Below are positions 37,051-49,055 of a stretch of 64,000 nt of DNA, piece after piece. The translations under genes and the position numbers were made by a program. Every line of letters begins with the position of its first letter. Within the stretch, counting starts at the first letter, position 1. The notes below the pieces were generated by a model that searched no databases, was not told the DNA's origin, and worked only from the letters and a program-made list of their open reading frames with translations. Origin of the DNA: Hippophae tibetana (taxonomy: Eukaryota; Streptophyta; Magnoliopsida; Rosales; Elaeagnaceae); the NCBI GenBank assembly GCA_037013495.1, contig CM072809.1:13303001-13367000 (forward strand), in the 5' to 3' direction.

Positions 37051-40000
37051 ACCCAGTAAATGCAAACGGCCAATTCTAATTAAATCCCACAAAACCTCGA
37101 AGTACATATCCCAATGTCTAAAATTATTAGTAATGTGTATTTAGAGGTATGCATTTGAAGGATTTTGTGGGTTGTTAGTAGAATTTTCCAATGCAAACTC
37201 ATGCTAGAAGTTAGATATTATATGTTTAGTTTGTAGACCAATCTTATATAAATAAAGAAGTTCTAGACCAATTTGGGTTCATACAACAAAACCTCTACAT
37301 GCACCTAGCTCCTGTAGTTTGATGGATGTATATCTATTGGAGTATGTACTTGGAGTTGGATGTAACCAAAATTCATCTTTTATTTTCTTATGCTAGCTCT
37401 TATTGGGCTCTTTTAAGTATTCATGTATTTGTAGGTATATTTTCTTTCTTTGTTAGCCTGTGGTAGGGTGACAATCATGTCATTTTAACATCGTTCTTAT
37501 ATTTAAGTGGGTAAGGTTGTGATATCATTAACTTAAAGTTAAATGTTCAAATCTCTCTATTTTTTAAGTTTAAAATCAGTATTTATTATTGTTTCTAATT
37601 ATTAAATTTTCATTCTCTATAAATCTAATAAAATTTGTTCTAATACCACTAAATCTTAAAATATTAATTTTCACATTCTAAAATAAATAAATTATAAAGT
37701 TACAAATGCATAAAAAAAAGATATAAATATTTTTTATTTTAAGAAAAATCAAATAAACCATCTTACTCCTATGCTAACACAATTTGTTAATTTAGTAACG
37801 ATGTTAATATACAATTTGTCAACTTGGTAACAATGTTAATATAAATTGTATTGTTTATATGAATAATTCTTTATGTTATAAGTTATGATATAATCAAATG
37901 ATATGATAGATAATTATTAATTAAAATATTAAGATTTATAATTTTTTAGTTTATAATTAGTGTGTTTTAATTTAGAAGCATTTGATTATAAAACTTCTAA
38001 TTGAGCAACGTTAAAAGAAGAAAAAAAATCCATTTGAGCTAGTTAAGAGATAAGGTTTTGCTTAAAAAGTCAAAACTAAACAATGTGTCGTGCCTTCTTA
38101 ATTAAACCAACAAATGCCTTCTCAATTTTTTTAGGATTTAAAGGTACTTTGTGTGGTTTCTAACTTGTAATTTAAATTAAGGATTGAGAGTGTTAATTAT
38201 AAATATTAACTAGGCCTCTTAATTCATTATATAAATGGTTAAATAAACTAATATAATTTTGTATTCTATATATTTTTTTAAAGATCAAACTATATTTTAT
38301 ATAATTTAAAACCTGTGATTTAAAACAAAAGTTATGGGGTAAATTATATCATATTACATGTTTTTTATCAACTATTATTTTAACAGCTCCACATCTCCAA
38401 GAGCTGAAGGAAACTACAGCATTCCAGTTTAGCAATATAAGAAATCCCCTAATAGCCTTTCACATGTTTTTGTGAATGTAAAATATAGACAACATTAAAT
38501 GGACTAGAATTAGCTTAGACAATTTGTAAATGACTTTTACCAAATTGACCCACAACTATCACATGTGAAATGTAGCTTAGAACATCATGATAAATTCAGC
38601 AGTTCTCTTAGGGATTATTACAAACATGTATTCTACAAATTAACCAGTGGAATAATCATGTTAATTTAAGGGGCAATATAAAAAATTATTAATTCATGTA
38701 TATCCTTCAAAGAATTATAGCATATAGTCTCCCACAATGTAGGGATAAGTTTAAGCTGTTTTGAGGACACAACTAGTTTCTAAGCTGGCAAAGCAGGATT
38801 GGCTAGGGTTAGTTTAGGAAATATGAGATTTTATAAAAGAATTGGTTATTCATAGATCTATCATTTCTTAAAATCTCTTTTCTTATTTAAAATGGAGAAG
38901 TAACAATAATAGAATATATTATATAAATCAAAAAATGAATTTTTATTCAAGAATAAAATATTATTAAAAATATCTATATTTATTTTATTTAAAATAATAA
39001 TTATCCTAACTATAAGATATAAATGATAGATTAGATATTGAAATTTCTATCATAAAACTCCTACTTATCTTGTATGCTATTCTTTTTATGATTTTGATTA
39101 GACACCTCTAATCAAAGTTTGTTATACTTCAAGTTGTAACGAAATTATGACATGTTTATAATTAAGGTGACATTGATTGAGAAGACCTAAAGTTTAGGGC
39201 ACCCTTTATTAGAATCCTAAAAAGTGAGTTTAAGGCATAAGCTCTCCCCCAAAATTAAAAGTAATAATGCAAATGAGGCAAGAAAGTTGACTATCATTTG
39301 CCCACTATAAAGCAAAAGCTAATTATATATCATTATTTGAAATATGGAGGGGTACAAAGGGTTGATTTCAACCAGACAAACTTTATTATATAATGTTATA
39401 GTTGATAATGGGGTTAAATTACTAGTTCTAAGTCTTTCTTATAATGTTGCCTTCTTAACAAAGTCAATTTATAATTTCCTCTAATTTTTATATTGTTTAA
39501 TTAATTTCTATCCAATTCTATAAAAACAACTCTTTTTTCTACACTGCTCATCACTTGCTCTTGCTAAACTTATTAAAATAATATTGATATTTTAGGTCAT
39601 TAATGGATATTATTGAACAGTTTTTTTAACTTTAATGATTGTTATTAAGATCGTAAGGTTCTATATAGAGTAAGCAAATGTCATGATAGTAATGCTCATG
39701 TTTCTATCTGATTCACTCATTTCTGTGACAAAGATAATTAAGTTTAGTTGTGATTTAACTCAAAAGAAAGCCATGTGCTTATGTTTCCAACTAGCATTAA
39801 TGGTCCAATTGATTATAATATATTAAGGTCATTTCAAAGGTAATATATATATATATATATGGTATATTTTAGATAACTAAAGGTGAACAAGTTTGTATTT
39901 TAACTATTGATATTAATGAAATTATCTGTTCGAAAAAAAAAGTTTATTATTAAAACAAAGTTTTTATTTTTGAAAATACTTGAGCAATAAATTGTAAATA

Positions 40001-40437
40001 AAAAATTTAAATTACCTTGCCTTTAGTCTTGATTGCTACTGAAAATATCAATTTCAAAAAAGAAGTGTAACTTCTTTAACATAGAAGCAATGTATACTTG
40101 CATTTCTTGTCAATTAATTGTCTGTTTCTGGAATTAGCTTATTGAAAGAAGGCTACATTTAGGGATAACCCTATGAGATATAGGCCTTTCTATCTTTCAA
40201 GGGCATCTGGTTATGTCTCCCTCCATTATTTCAAATCCCTTGTTGATTATGATACTCCAAATCTATTTTCGCACCGCATTTTGGTAAATTTCCCATCAAG
40301 CACCGTTGTTATAGGACTTTGCTTTACAAATGATGCATTTAAAGATATGTTTATGATTGACATTTCCATTTTATGATGAAAATTATTAAACGAGAACTGA
40401 TAGTTATTGAAGCCTGTCCCTTTGTGGGTCAAGCTTC

Positions 40438-40441
<4 letters not shown>

Positions 40442-40470
<29 letters not shown>
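40442..40470. repeat. (TA)n microsatellite
   Basis: About 29 bp of uninterrupted TA dinucleotides. Confidence 0.9.
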
Positions 40471-40473
<3 letters not shown>

Positions 40474-40809
40474 ATTCTGATAAGACTGATTTTTTCTAAG
40501 AAATATCTCTAAAATTACCTAAAAGGATTTCTGCCAAGTGAATCTCAACCAAAACAATTAACTGATGCAAAGTCTCAATCTTTTTATGATTAAAAACAAA
40601 CCCGGCTCACCAACTGTATAATTACAACTGTTTGATTCCATTCTTCCAGCAGCCAAGCTGAAAACTCTAGTATTTTTCTTCTTCTTCTTTTTTAGGTAAA
40701 AGATTAGAATAGTTTAAAAACTATATTGTAAATATGAAAACTGAAAACTATTAGAAGATATCATTTTTGGCTGTCAAAATTGAAAAGGTATGTATATGAA
40801 TGTATACTA

Positions 40810-41775
40810 TATTAGTTAAATTTATATCTACTAAACGGTACAATAAATGACAATAAAACAAAATAGTCATCGTTACAAAATTGGGTTTTAAAGTCGGTTC
40901 AACGAACCGACTTTAAATGACAAGACTTAAAATTTAAAGTCAGTTCACGCGTTGAACCGACTTTAAATTATTATTATTTTTTTACATATTTTACTCATTA
41001 GAATTTGTATTTGATCAAATATAATAGAAAAAAATCAAAATCTGTTTAACAAAGTTTAAATAATACAAATAATTGATTGTAATTACATAAAAATCAAACA
41101 TAACAAATATATACACATAAATATAATTACAAAATACTTATACAAAACTTACATAATAAAAATAATAATATATATAATACAAAAATTTATATACATAATA
41201 TACAAAAAATAACACAAAGTGAATAATAAGTGCATAAGATTAATAGAAATACTTACAAGAGTAAATGAAATGATAAAATAAAGAAAATGAAGAAGAAAAA
41301 AATGTGTTCTGTAAGATTAATAGAAATACGTTCTATGTGTAGTGTCGATTCAACACTTCAACTAACGATAAAAACTACGTGGATAGCATTGGTTTTTCAG
41401 CGAATCAACTTTAAATTCATTATAAGTCAGTTTTTTTTTCCAAAAACCGACTTTCAATCTCGACTTAAATGCCACATTTTGTTCTAGTGAGTAATTGTCA
41501 AGCCAATAAATAGAGCATCACAATAAGTACTTAATTTGAATCATACAATTAAGAGAAAAGCTTAAAGAAAAAAGCTTTAGTGAGAAAAAATTGGGAGTAA
41601 TTTTTTTAAGTGCAATAAGGTTGTAAGTTATGAGTGTTGTAAACACTTTGTATAATTTCTCCCTTTTAGTAAAAAAATCTACAATAAGTCTAGAGATGTA
41701 AGCAAAATTGGTCAAGCTCCGTTATCAAATTTGTGTGTTATTTTGTCTATTAGAAATTTTCATAATTTTCCAACA
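40810..41775 (+). repeat. 5' LTR of copia element 3, split by a CACTA-like insertion
   Basis: The opening 'tattagttaaatttatat' aligns with 45580 onward, and the end '...ttttccaaca' matches the end of the LTRs of element 1. A degenerate primer site ('actaatatgagagc') follows. Leaving out the 622-bp insert and its 3-bp duplication, about 341 bp of LTR remain. Confidence 0.8.
40868..41489. mobile_element. Non-autonomous CACTA-like (EnSpm) DNA transposon
   Basis: A 622-bp insert in the 5' LTR of copia element 3. The right end read inward is CACTAGAACAAAATGTGGC; the left end is a mutated counterpart, CATCGTTACAAAATTGGG, matching at about 19 of 29 terminal positions. It is flanked by the 3-bp duplication AGT (40865-40867 and 41490-41492), the size CACTA transposases make. 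Removing the insert and one AGT joins 'aaaacaaaatag' to 'taattgtcaag', matching the uninterrupted partner LTR near 45625. Subterminal copies of AGTCGGTT/AACCGACT, some as close inverted pairs, resemble CACTA transposase-binding repeats. No transposase is encoded, so movement would have depended on an autonomous partner. Confidence 0.85.
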
Positions 41776-44700
41776 ACTAATATGAGAGCATTTTGTGGTG
41801 ATTTTTGTCAATTTTCCACAGTGTTATTATTCATGTGAATAGTAAAAAATTCAGCGATATTGGTTTATCGATGAAGGTGTTCTAATACATAGTGGTTCAC
41901 AACAAATGTCAGAAACGATCCGAAGAAAGTTAGATTTAAGTGAGAGCAATAGCCACATTTGAAGAAAATGTGAAACTCGAGAAATTTGATGTCATAGATT
42001 TTGAGTTTTGAAAAATATAGATAAGGGATTATTTGTATCAAAGAAGTCTGTATCAATTTCTATAGGAAGAAGCCAAAAGCTATGAAGGAAGAAGTTTGGA
42101 ATCTTCTAGACAGACAAGCCCTTGGAGTTATTCAATTAACATTATCTAGCAATGTTGCTTTCAACATAGCAAAGGAAAAGACCACGACAGGTCTTATGGA
42201 AATTCTCTCCAATATGAATGAGAAGTCATTGGCCTCAAACAAAGTGCACCTAATAAGGCATTTGTTCAATTTACGGATGATAGAAGGCACATTGGTAGCT
42301 CAACATCTCAATGAACTCAACACAGTCATAGCCTAGTTTTTGGAATTGAATTCAATGAAGAAATACAAGCATTGATACTTTTGTCTTTTCTACCAAAAAG
42401 CTGGAATGCTACTATCACTGCTGTGAGTAGCTCATTAGGAAGCAATAAGTTCAAATTTAACGATGTTTGTGATCTGGGTTTTAGTGTAGATATCCGACGT
42501 AGATAGTCGAGTGAATCATCAACCTCTTCAATTTTGCATACAGATTTAAGAAGAAGAAAATCAACGAGAGGAAATGGATGTGTCAGAACAAACTACCAAG
42601 GTAAATCAAAGGACCGGAGGTCCAAATCCAAGAATCCCAATAATTCCCATAGCTCAAAGACTATCGAGTGTTGGAATTGTGGGAGAACCGAACATTACAA
42701 AAATTAGTGCAAAAGTACACCGAAGGACCAAAAAGCAAAGGTAGAGGCAAATGTTACTTCCATCTTAAGAGAAGATGATGCATTGATATGCTATTTGGAG
42801 AGTAAGGAAGAATCTTAGGTGTTAGACTCTGGAGCATCATTTTATGCTACTTCACAGAAAGAATTATTCGAGAAATATGTCCCTAGAAACCTTGGAAATA
42901 TCTTGGTGATGATCAACTATGTACTATTATTGGCAAAGGTGTAGTGAAGATTAAGTTAAACTCGTCTGTTTGGGATTTGAAGAGTGTCAGGCATATTCCT
43001 AACCTAAGAAAGAACTTAATATCAATAGGGTAGTTGGCTAGTGAAGTCTACACTACAATCTTCCATGGTGATGACTGGAAGATTTCAAAAGGTGCAATGG
43101 CAGTTGCTCGAGGCAAGAAGAATGACACTTTTTACATAACAGTAGGGGCACGTTGTTCAATCATAGTTGTAGCATGCAATGAAACACTAAATATGTGGCA
43201 CCAAAGACTAGGCCACATGGGTGAGAAGGAAATGAAGATTATGCACTCAAAGGGAAAACTTTTAGGTCTACAGTCAATGGAGAGAGTTGTGCCAAGTACA
43301 CCTTAACACAATGGTGTAGCTGAGCATATGAACCGAACGTTGACAGAAAGAGCTAGAATAATTCGTATGCAGTCAGGTTTACCGAAGAAGTTCTAGGCAG
43401 AAGCAATTAATACGACAACTTACTTAATCAATCAAGATCATTTGTTCCATTGGAACACAAAATACCAGAGAAGATATGGAGTGAAAAAGAGGTAAAGAGG
43501 TAAAACTATGACATCTAATTTTTTTTTGGTTATGTAGCATTTATGCATATCAATGATCAAGGAAAGAATAAGCTTGATCCTAAATCCAAGAAATGCACTT
43601 TCATCGACTATGGTGAAGATGAGTTTGGCTACTACATTTGGGATGACGAAAACAAGAAAGTGATATGTAGCAGAGATGTGATTTTCAACGAAAGGGTGAT
43701 GTATAAAAACATGCATAAAACAAACGCCAATGACTTATAGCAGAATTAGTGAGTATTTACAGATACATATGATGTCCCAGATAATCTCGTGATAGAACCA
43801 ATTGTAATAAGTCCTCAGCTAGAGGAACTCGTTAGAGATAGTAGTACGCGATAGTCCGACACACCATACCCTCATACTCTAGCTCTTGTATTGAGAAAGT
43901 CTTTTTGACCTCATATGTCTAAAAAGAGATACATGAACTATATATTGATGACTAATTGAGGGGAACCTAAATGCTATGATAAATCTTGTCAACTCGAGAT
44001 GTCAATAAGTAGAAGCTTTCTATGGAGAAGAAATGAAATTTCTCATCTCCAACCAGGTATGGGAACTAGTTGAGTTACCTATGGGGAAGAAGACACTTCA
44101 CAAAAAATAGGTGTACTGGGTAAAAGAGGATCATGATGGTTCTAAGAGATATAAAGCCTAACTAGTTGTCAAAGGATTTCAACAAAAGGAAGGATTTGAG
44201 CACATTGAAATTTTTGCTCTTGTTATGAAGCTCAATACTATAAGATCAGTGTTAAGTATTATAGTCATTGGAGATCTTCATCTTGAATAGTTGGATGTGA
44301 AGAATGCATTCCTTCATGGAGACTTAGATGAGGAGATATACATGTACCAACCAAAAGATTTCTTAGAAAGAGAGAAGAAAGACATGGTGTGAAGACTGAA
44401 GAAGAGTTTGTATGGCCTAAAACAAGTGCCGAGACAGTGGTACAAAATGTTTGACAGCTTCATGCACAAGGAAGGTTTCCAGAAGTGCAATGTTGACCAT
44501 TATTGCTACTTCAAGAGATATAAGTCTAGTTATATCATTTTACTACTTATGTTGACGATATGTTAGTAGTATGTTCATATATGGATAATATCAGAAGGTT
44601 GAAGCAGCAATTGTTAAAGGAGTTTGACATGAAAGACTTTGGTTCAGCAAAGAAGATTATGAAAATGTAAACCACAAGAAATAAAAAGAAAGAATCCTTG

Positions 44701-45579
44701 TAGTTATCTCAGGTAGAGTACATCAACTATGTTTTGTATAGATTCAATGTGGGTGATGCCAAGTCAATTAGCACACCCTTGGCCAGTAACTTTTGTCTAT
44801 CCAAGGATCAGTCCCCTCAGATGAAGGAAGAGAGAGAATTTATGGCTAAGGTTCCTTATGCCTCATCCATTGGAAACATTTTGTACGCAATGGTCTGTAC
44901 GAGACCAGACATTGGCCATGCAGTGAGAGTTGTTAGCAGATTTATGTCAAATTCAGGAAAAACTAATTGGGAAGTAGTCAAGTGGATTTTGAGGTATGTA
45001 CGATGCACCACAAAGAAGTGTTTGTACTTTAGTAAATGAGAGTTAAAAGTACAAGACTACGTAGACGTAGATTTTGGAGGTAAAGTTGATCATCGAAGAA
45101 ACACCACCGGTTATATATTTACTATTGGAACTACAACTTTAGTTGAATGTCACAAATATAAAAGATTGTCACTCTATCCGCTACAAAAGCTGAGTATGTA
45201 ACAGTGACTGAAGCTAGTAAAGAGATGATATGGCTTCAATGTTTGTTTATTGAGTTGGGATTCAAACATGAGAAGAATGTTCTATACAGTGATAGTCAAA
45301 GTGAGATAAACTTGGCAAAGAATTCAACATTTCAATCTAAAACCAAGCATATTGGGTTTTGTTATCACTTCATCAAATCTATATTAGAAGATGATGTGTT
45401 AATATTGGAAAAGATTCAAGAAAGCAAAAATCCAGTGAATATGTTGACAAAGACAGTAACTATTAACAAACTTAAGTTGTGTTCAACTTCAGTTAGTTTG
45501 CTAGAGTAACAATACTAGAAAAGCTGTTGCATTGATCGAGGTATAAAGACAGATTAAAATTAGTCTTTAAGTGAGAGAT

Positions 45580-45873
45580 TATTGGTCAAACTTACATACA
45601 CTAAACGGTACAATAAATGATAATAAAACAAAAAAATAATTGTCAAGTCAACAATTCAATAAAATTAAATGAACGGTGCATCCTTTTAATGAAAAAGAAG
45701 GAAAGACAATTAAAAATTAGTTAACAAAACACGTAGAAGATGAGTTTATACATCTATAAATAGAGCATCACAATAGATACTTTAATCATCGGGTATTATC
45801 ACATGAGTGTAATTTATATATTTTTAATTTTTTATAGATCTAATTTATCAAAAAATTGCATAAGTTCACAATA
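45580..45873 (+). repeat. 3' LTR of copia element 3
   Basis: It begins 'tattggtcaaacttac', just after a purine-rich tract ('aagtgagaga'). It aligns with the split 5' LTR and contains a TATA-like 'ctataaatagag' near 45756. Its end, 'ttcacaata', matches the end of the other LTRs of this family in a shifted context. It is shorter than a complete LTR. Confidence 0.7.
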
Positions 45874-45877
45874 GTGA

Positions 45878-45931
45878 ATTCCCTTTAAGCATATGTTTAT
45901 TCAAATTCCCTTTAAGCATATGTTTATTCAA
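45878..45931 (+). repeat. 27-bp perfect tandem duplication
   Basis: Two identical, adjacent 27-bp units start 'attccctttaagcatatg', five bases after the 3' LTR end. The perfect identity points to a recent local duplication at the old element's border. Confidence 0.95.
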
Positions 45932-48500
45932 ATAACTTTTAACTAGTATTTTTTACTTTATTCTTTTTAACATCGATAGATACTGTCTTCATTGGGAAAT
46001 TTAACTTTAAAATTCAGTAATTTTATGAGATGGTCAAAAAGACATGAAGGGTTAATTTCTCTGTTTGAATAAAATGTGTAAATGCACTGCAACTTTTATG
46101 CTGCAAAAGTTTTCATTATATATGTAGTAATATCCAAGCAATATGGTGATACGAGAATGGATACTTAAATATTTTAATTTGTTTGAAATTTATAGAAAAT
46201 TAAGAATAATAAATGTATCCTAACACCTATATACATATCTAAGATTTTACAACTCTCGATTTCCTAAAAAATTCAATATAATATATAGATTTTCCCTACC
46301 AAATTAATGCCTATCTGCACTTTAGAGTTAATTAAAAAGCTAAATCTATGGTCCTACATGGATTAAACTTATACTTACAGGCAAAGCCCCACAATCTGTT
46401 TTTTTAACGTAATCTATATGTTTTTTTTTCTTGTAACAGTTAATTAGGGGACCAAACAATCCCTAATAGTAACTTCTTAAGTATTTTGAATATATTTCAT
46501 CATCTAAAAAAAAGAATCCCAGCTCAGCAGCATTACTATTAACAAAACTTTAAGTCTTATTATTCATTATGAATTAGTTTTGTCCCAAACCTTTGGTCTG
46601 CTTGTAATAAGCAAGTGTCCTTTTTGATGGATGCCATCATGCCAAGCCATTAAAACATAAACCAACCTTTAATCACTTCTTGGCTTTTGTGATGGATTAA
46701 GAGTCACCAAACGTGCTTAAGAAACAAAGACCAAGCCGGCTTGCAGTTTTTTTTTTTTTTTTGTAATTCTTGGAGATTAGAGCAAACCAGTTGCCTGTAG
46801 CTAGAGTTTGTTAATATCATGTGATTTTTCGTACTTTAACGAGGATTGAATTAATTAAAGAAACATAAATTTAATTAGTTGATTAAATGGTGCACAAGTT
46901 AAAATGAATTTAATTAGTTGATTAAATAATGAACAAGTAAAAATCTATATCTATGTTAAATATAAATTTTTCAAAAAAATTAAGTCAAAAACTTTAAATA
47001 AAAAGAATTTTATAATATTAAGAAATGTATTTTACTAATTGATACACTATATTAAGGTGTTTAATATTAGCATTAAAAAATTATGCAACCTTAAACACAA
47101 TTTAAAAGTCAGTTTTATTAACAATGCCTTTCATCATATTAATTTTCTATATGCATGTAAACTCTTGTTTACAGATATTTTTACCATAATGAGCCCCTAA
47201 ATGACTAAAAAAAAATGTTTAATAATGAATTTACTTTCATAATTAATTTAGAGTTTAAAAAAATTATTTATTTTATTTCAAACATGTTATGGAGATTAAC
47301 AAAAAAAAATTAAAAGCTTAACAATTCACGTGCAATATTTTAACTAGTATTATCTAAACATATGGATATCCTAATCTTAAATTTAACTTAAACAATTAAT
47401 ATAATGATGCAAATCTAGGATATATATATATATGACACTTATGCATACAAATAATTTTAATAAATCATTTTTAACCATTTATTTGAGTAAATTTATTTAT
47501 CCAATTTTATTATTTTGATCCAAATATAATATTGTAGTTATAAGCAAGGTTTGAAACGTTGATGTGAGTCAAAATGTTGAGATATATTTTTATAAAAATA
47601 TAAAAAATATTTTTTTTTATAAAATTTTATAAAACATCAAAACAATACATTACTTATATTTTAAATTAATTTTTATTTAATAAATATATTTTTAAGTACT
47701 TATAATATTTATATTAATTAATAAATTGATTAATTAATTAAAATATTATATAATAAAAAAAATATTTTTACAAATATTATAGAATAAATAGTTAAAATGT
47801 TTGACATAATTAAATAGACCATCAAATTTTATTAGTTATTATAAATAAATAAATATTGATAGTATGCAAAAAATTCATTAATTATTTATTTTTAAAAGTG
47901 CTTATAGTTAGGGAATATAATAAATTTTACCTTTTAATGTAAAAAACATACATTGATATAAAACATTAAAAATAAAATATGCATCCAATGACTACAACAA
48001 TTATTAAATATCAAACTCATTAAAACCGAAAATAATTACTAAACATTAAACTCACTACCACCAAAAATTCTATCTTTAAGATTAAATGATTGAATATGAA
48101 ACATTATAATCTACAAAGACATATTAGTCATGCCATGTGATCAAGTAAAGATAATGTTATCAAGAATTGATATTTTCGATATGTTGTTTATTTTTTTTGA
48201 CACTTTAATGAAAATATCCACAATATCTAATATATTTTAGCTAAGAAAAAGGCATTTAAATGATAATTTAACAATAACGATATTTAAGTGATAATTCGTT
48301 GATATTCTAGACAATTTCACAATAATTTAATCAAAATATATAGATATCACGTTTTAATATCGAGATGTGCAAAATATTGATATTGTCGCAACAAGTCGAT
48401 GATATCGTCGACATTTTCATTTTCATCCTTAATTGTAAGGCATATTAATTTTCCTCATTTATATATTTCTTTCTTCCATTTTTATTGCTTACCTTAGGCT
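45932..48500. other. AT-rich intergenic stretch
   Basis: No gene is supported. Small items seen are a poly-T run at about 46746-46763 and a two-copy repeat of about 39 bp ('taattagttgattaaat') at about 46865-46945. The part at 47.5-48.43 kb has several 'gatat' and 'tcgat'-rich phrases typical of a dispersed repeat, but I cannot classify it. Confidence 0.6.
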
Positions 48501-49055
48501 TGTGATTCCAACCTAAAATGTTAACTTATTAGGAAAAATAGTTCATCCTAATTTACTATTCATATTTTTCTAATGTGTGACTTCTTCACACATCTAACAA
48601 CACATCTCGAACAATAACACATTATTCCCTTATACTCCAACCATCCCTAATATCAAAAACCATTCAATTAATTGCATCCTTTAAACGAGCCTCCATACTC
48701 CATTGAGTTAACACACATGGTAAGAAATTGTCAAAAAACTTATGTCAACTTAATCAAACATCGAGAATACAAATAAATCTGGAATGATTCACACAATTCT
48801 CATCGTGACCCAAGAGAGAGTCTACCATCCATTTAGACTTGGGTCATGTGTACCACCTAGCCAATTCACTTTCTCTTTGAAATCGACTTTGTGTATGCTC
48901 ACGCAATGCAAATTTGTCGCTAACTTTGATACTATTTGTTGAGTCTCGGGTTTCAACCCAAAATGCTAACTTATTTGGAGAAATAGAGTATCTCAATTAT
49001 ATACTTAATTTATTTTTCATATTTTTTAATATGAGACGTGTCCGTAAATCTAATT
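48501..49055 (-). mobile_element. TRIM-like element D (different family)
   Basis: Two alignable terminal repeats of about 100-110 bp (48501-48599 and about 48945-49055) flank about 345 bp without coding capacity. Read on the minus strand, the left one starts TGTTAGATGTG and ends in TGGAATCACA. Just inside the right repeat is 'tagtatcaaagttagc', resembling an initiator-Met primer site. No target duplication was confirmed and the repeats are quite diverged, so the copy is old. The sequence is unlike TRIM copies A-C apart from the primer site. Confidence 0.55.

Larger units (their letters stand above)
35230..40809. other. AT-rich intergenic stretch
   Basis: No gene is supported. It contains a 490-bp-period duplication (about 35.93-36.69 kb), a GC-richer patch at about 36.77-37.05 kb, and short TA tracts (36547-36568, about 39842-39860, 40442-40470). 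Frames at 40.17-40.43 kb overlap on opposite strands and show no motif. Confidence 0.6.
40810..45873 (+). mobile_element. Ty1/copia LTR retrotransposon 3, degraded relative of element 1
   Basis: It has the same coding order and closely similar sequence to the element at 2066-7114 in gag (about 42.0-42.7 kb), protease, GAG-pre-integrase (HQRLGHMGEKEM, about 43.2 kb), integrase remains, reverse transcriptase (about 44.1-44.7 kb) and RNase H (about 45.2-45.45 kb). LTRs can be traced at 40810-41775 and 45580-45873. The first contains a nested DNA transposon and both have lost sequence. The upstream half of the LTR differs from that of element 1, while its end matches. The element is broken in many (well over ten) places and is clearly older than element 1. 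No matching 5-bp target duplication was recognised, consistent with age. The body shares the Tnt1/Tork-like character of element 1. Confidence 0.88.

Noticed and set aside
41287-41487. 66-residue frame inside the CACTA-like insert
   Set aside because: It runs into the terminal inverted repeat and resembles no transposase; the element is best read as non-coding.
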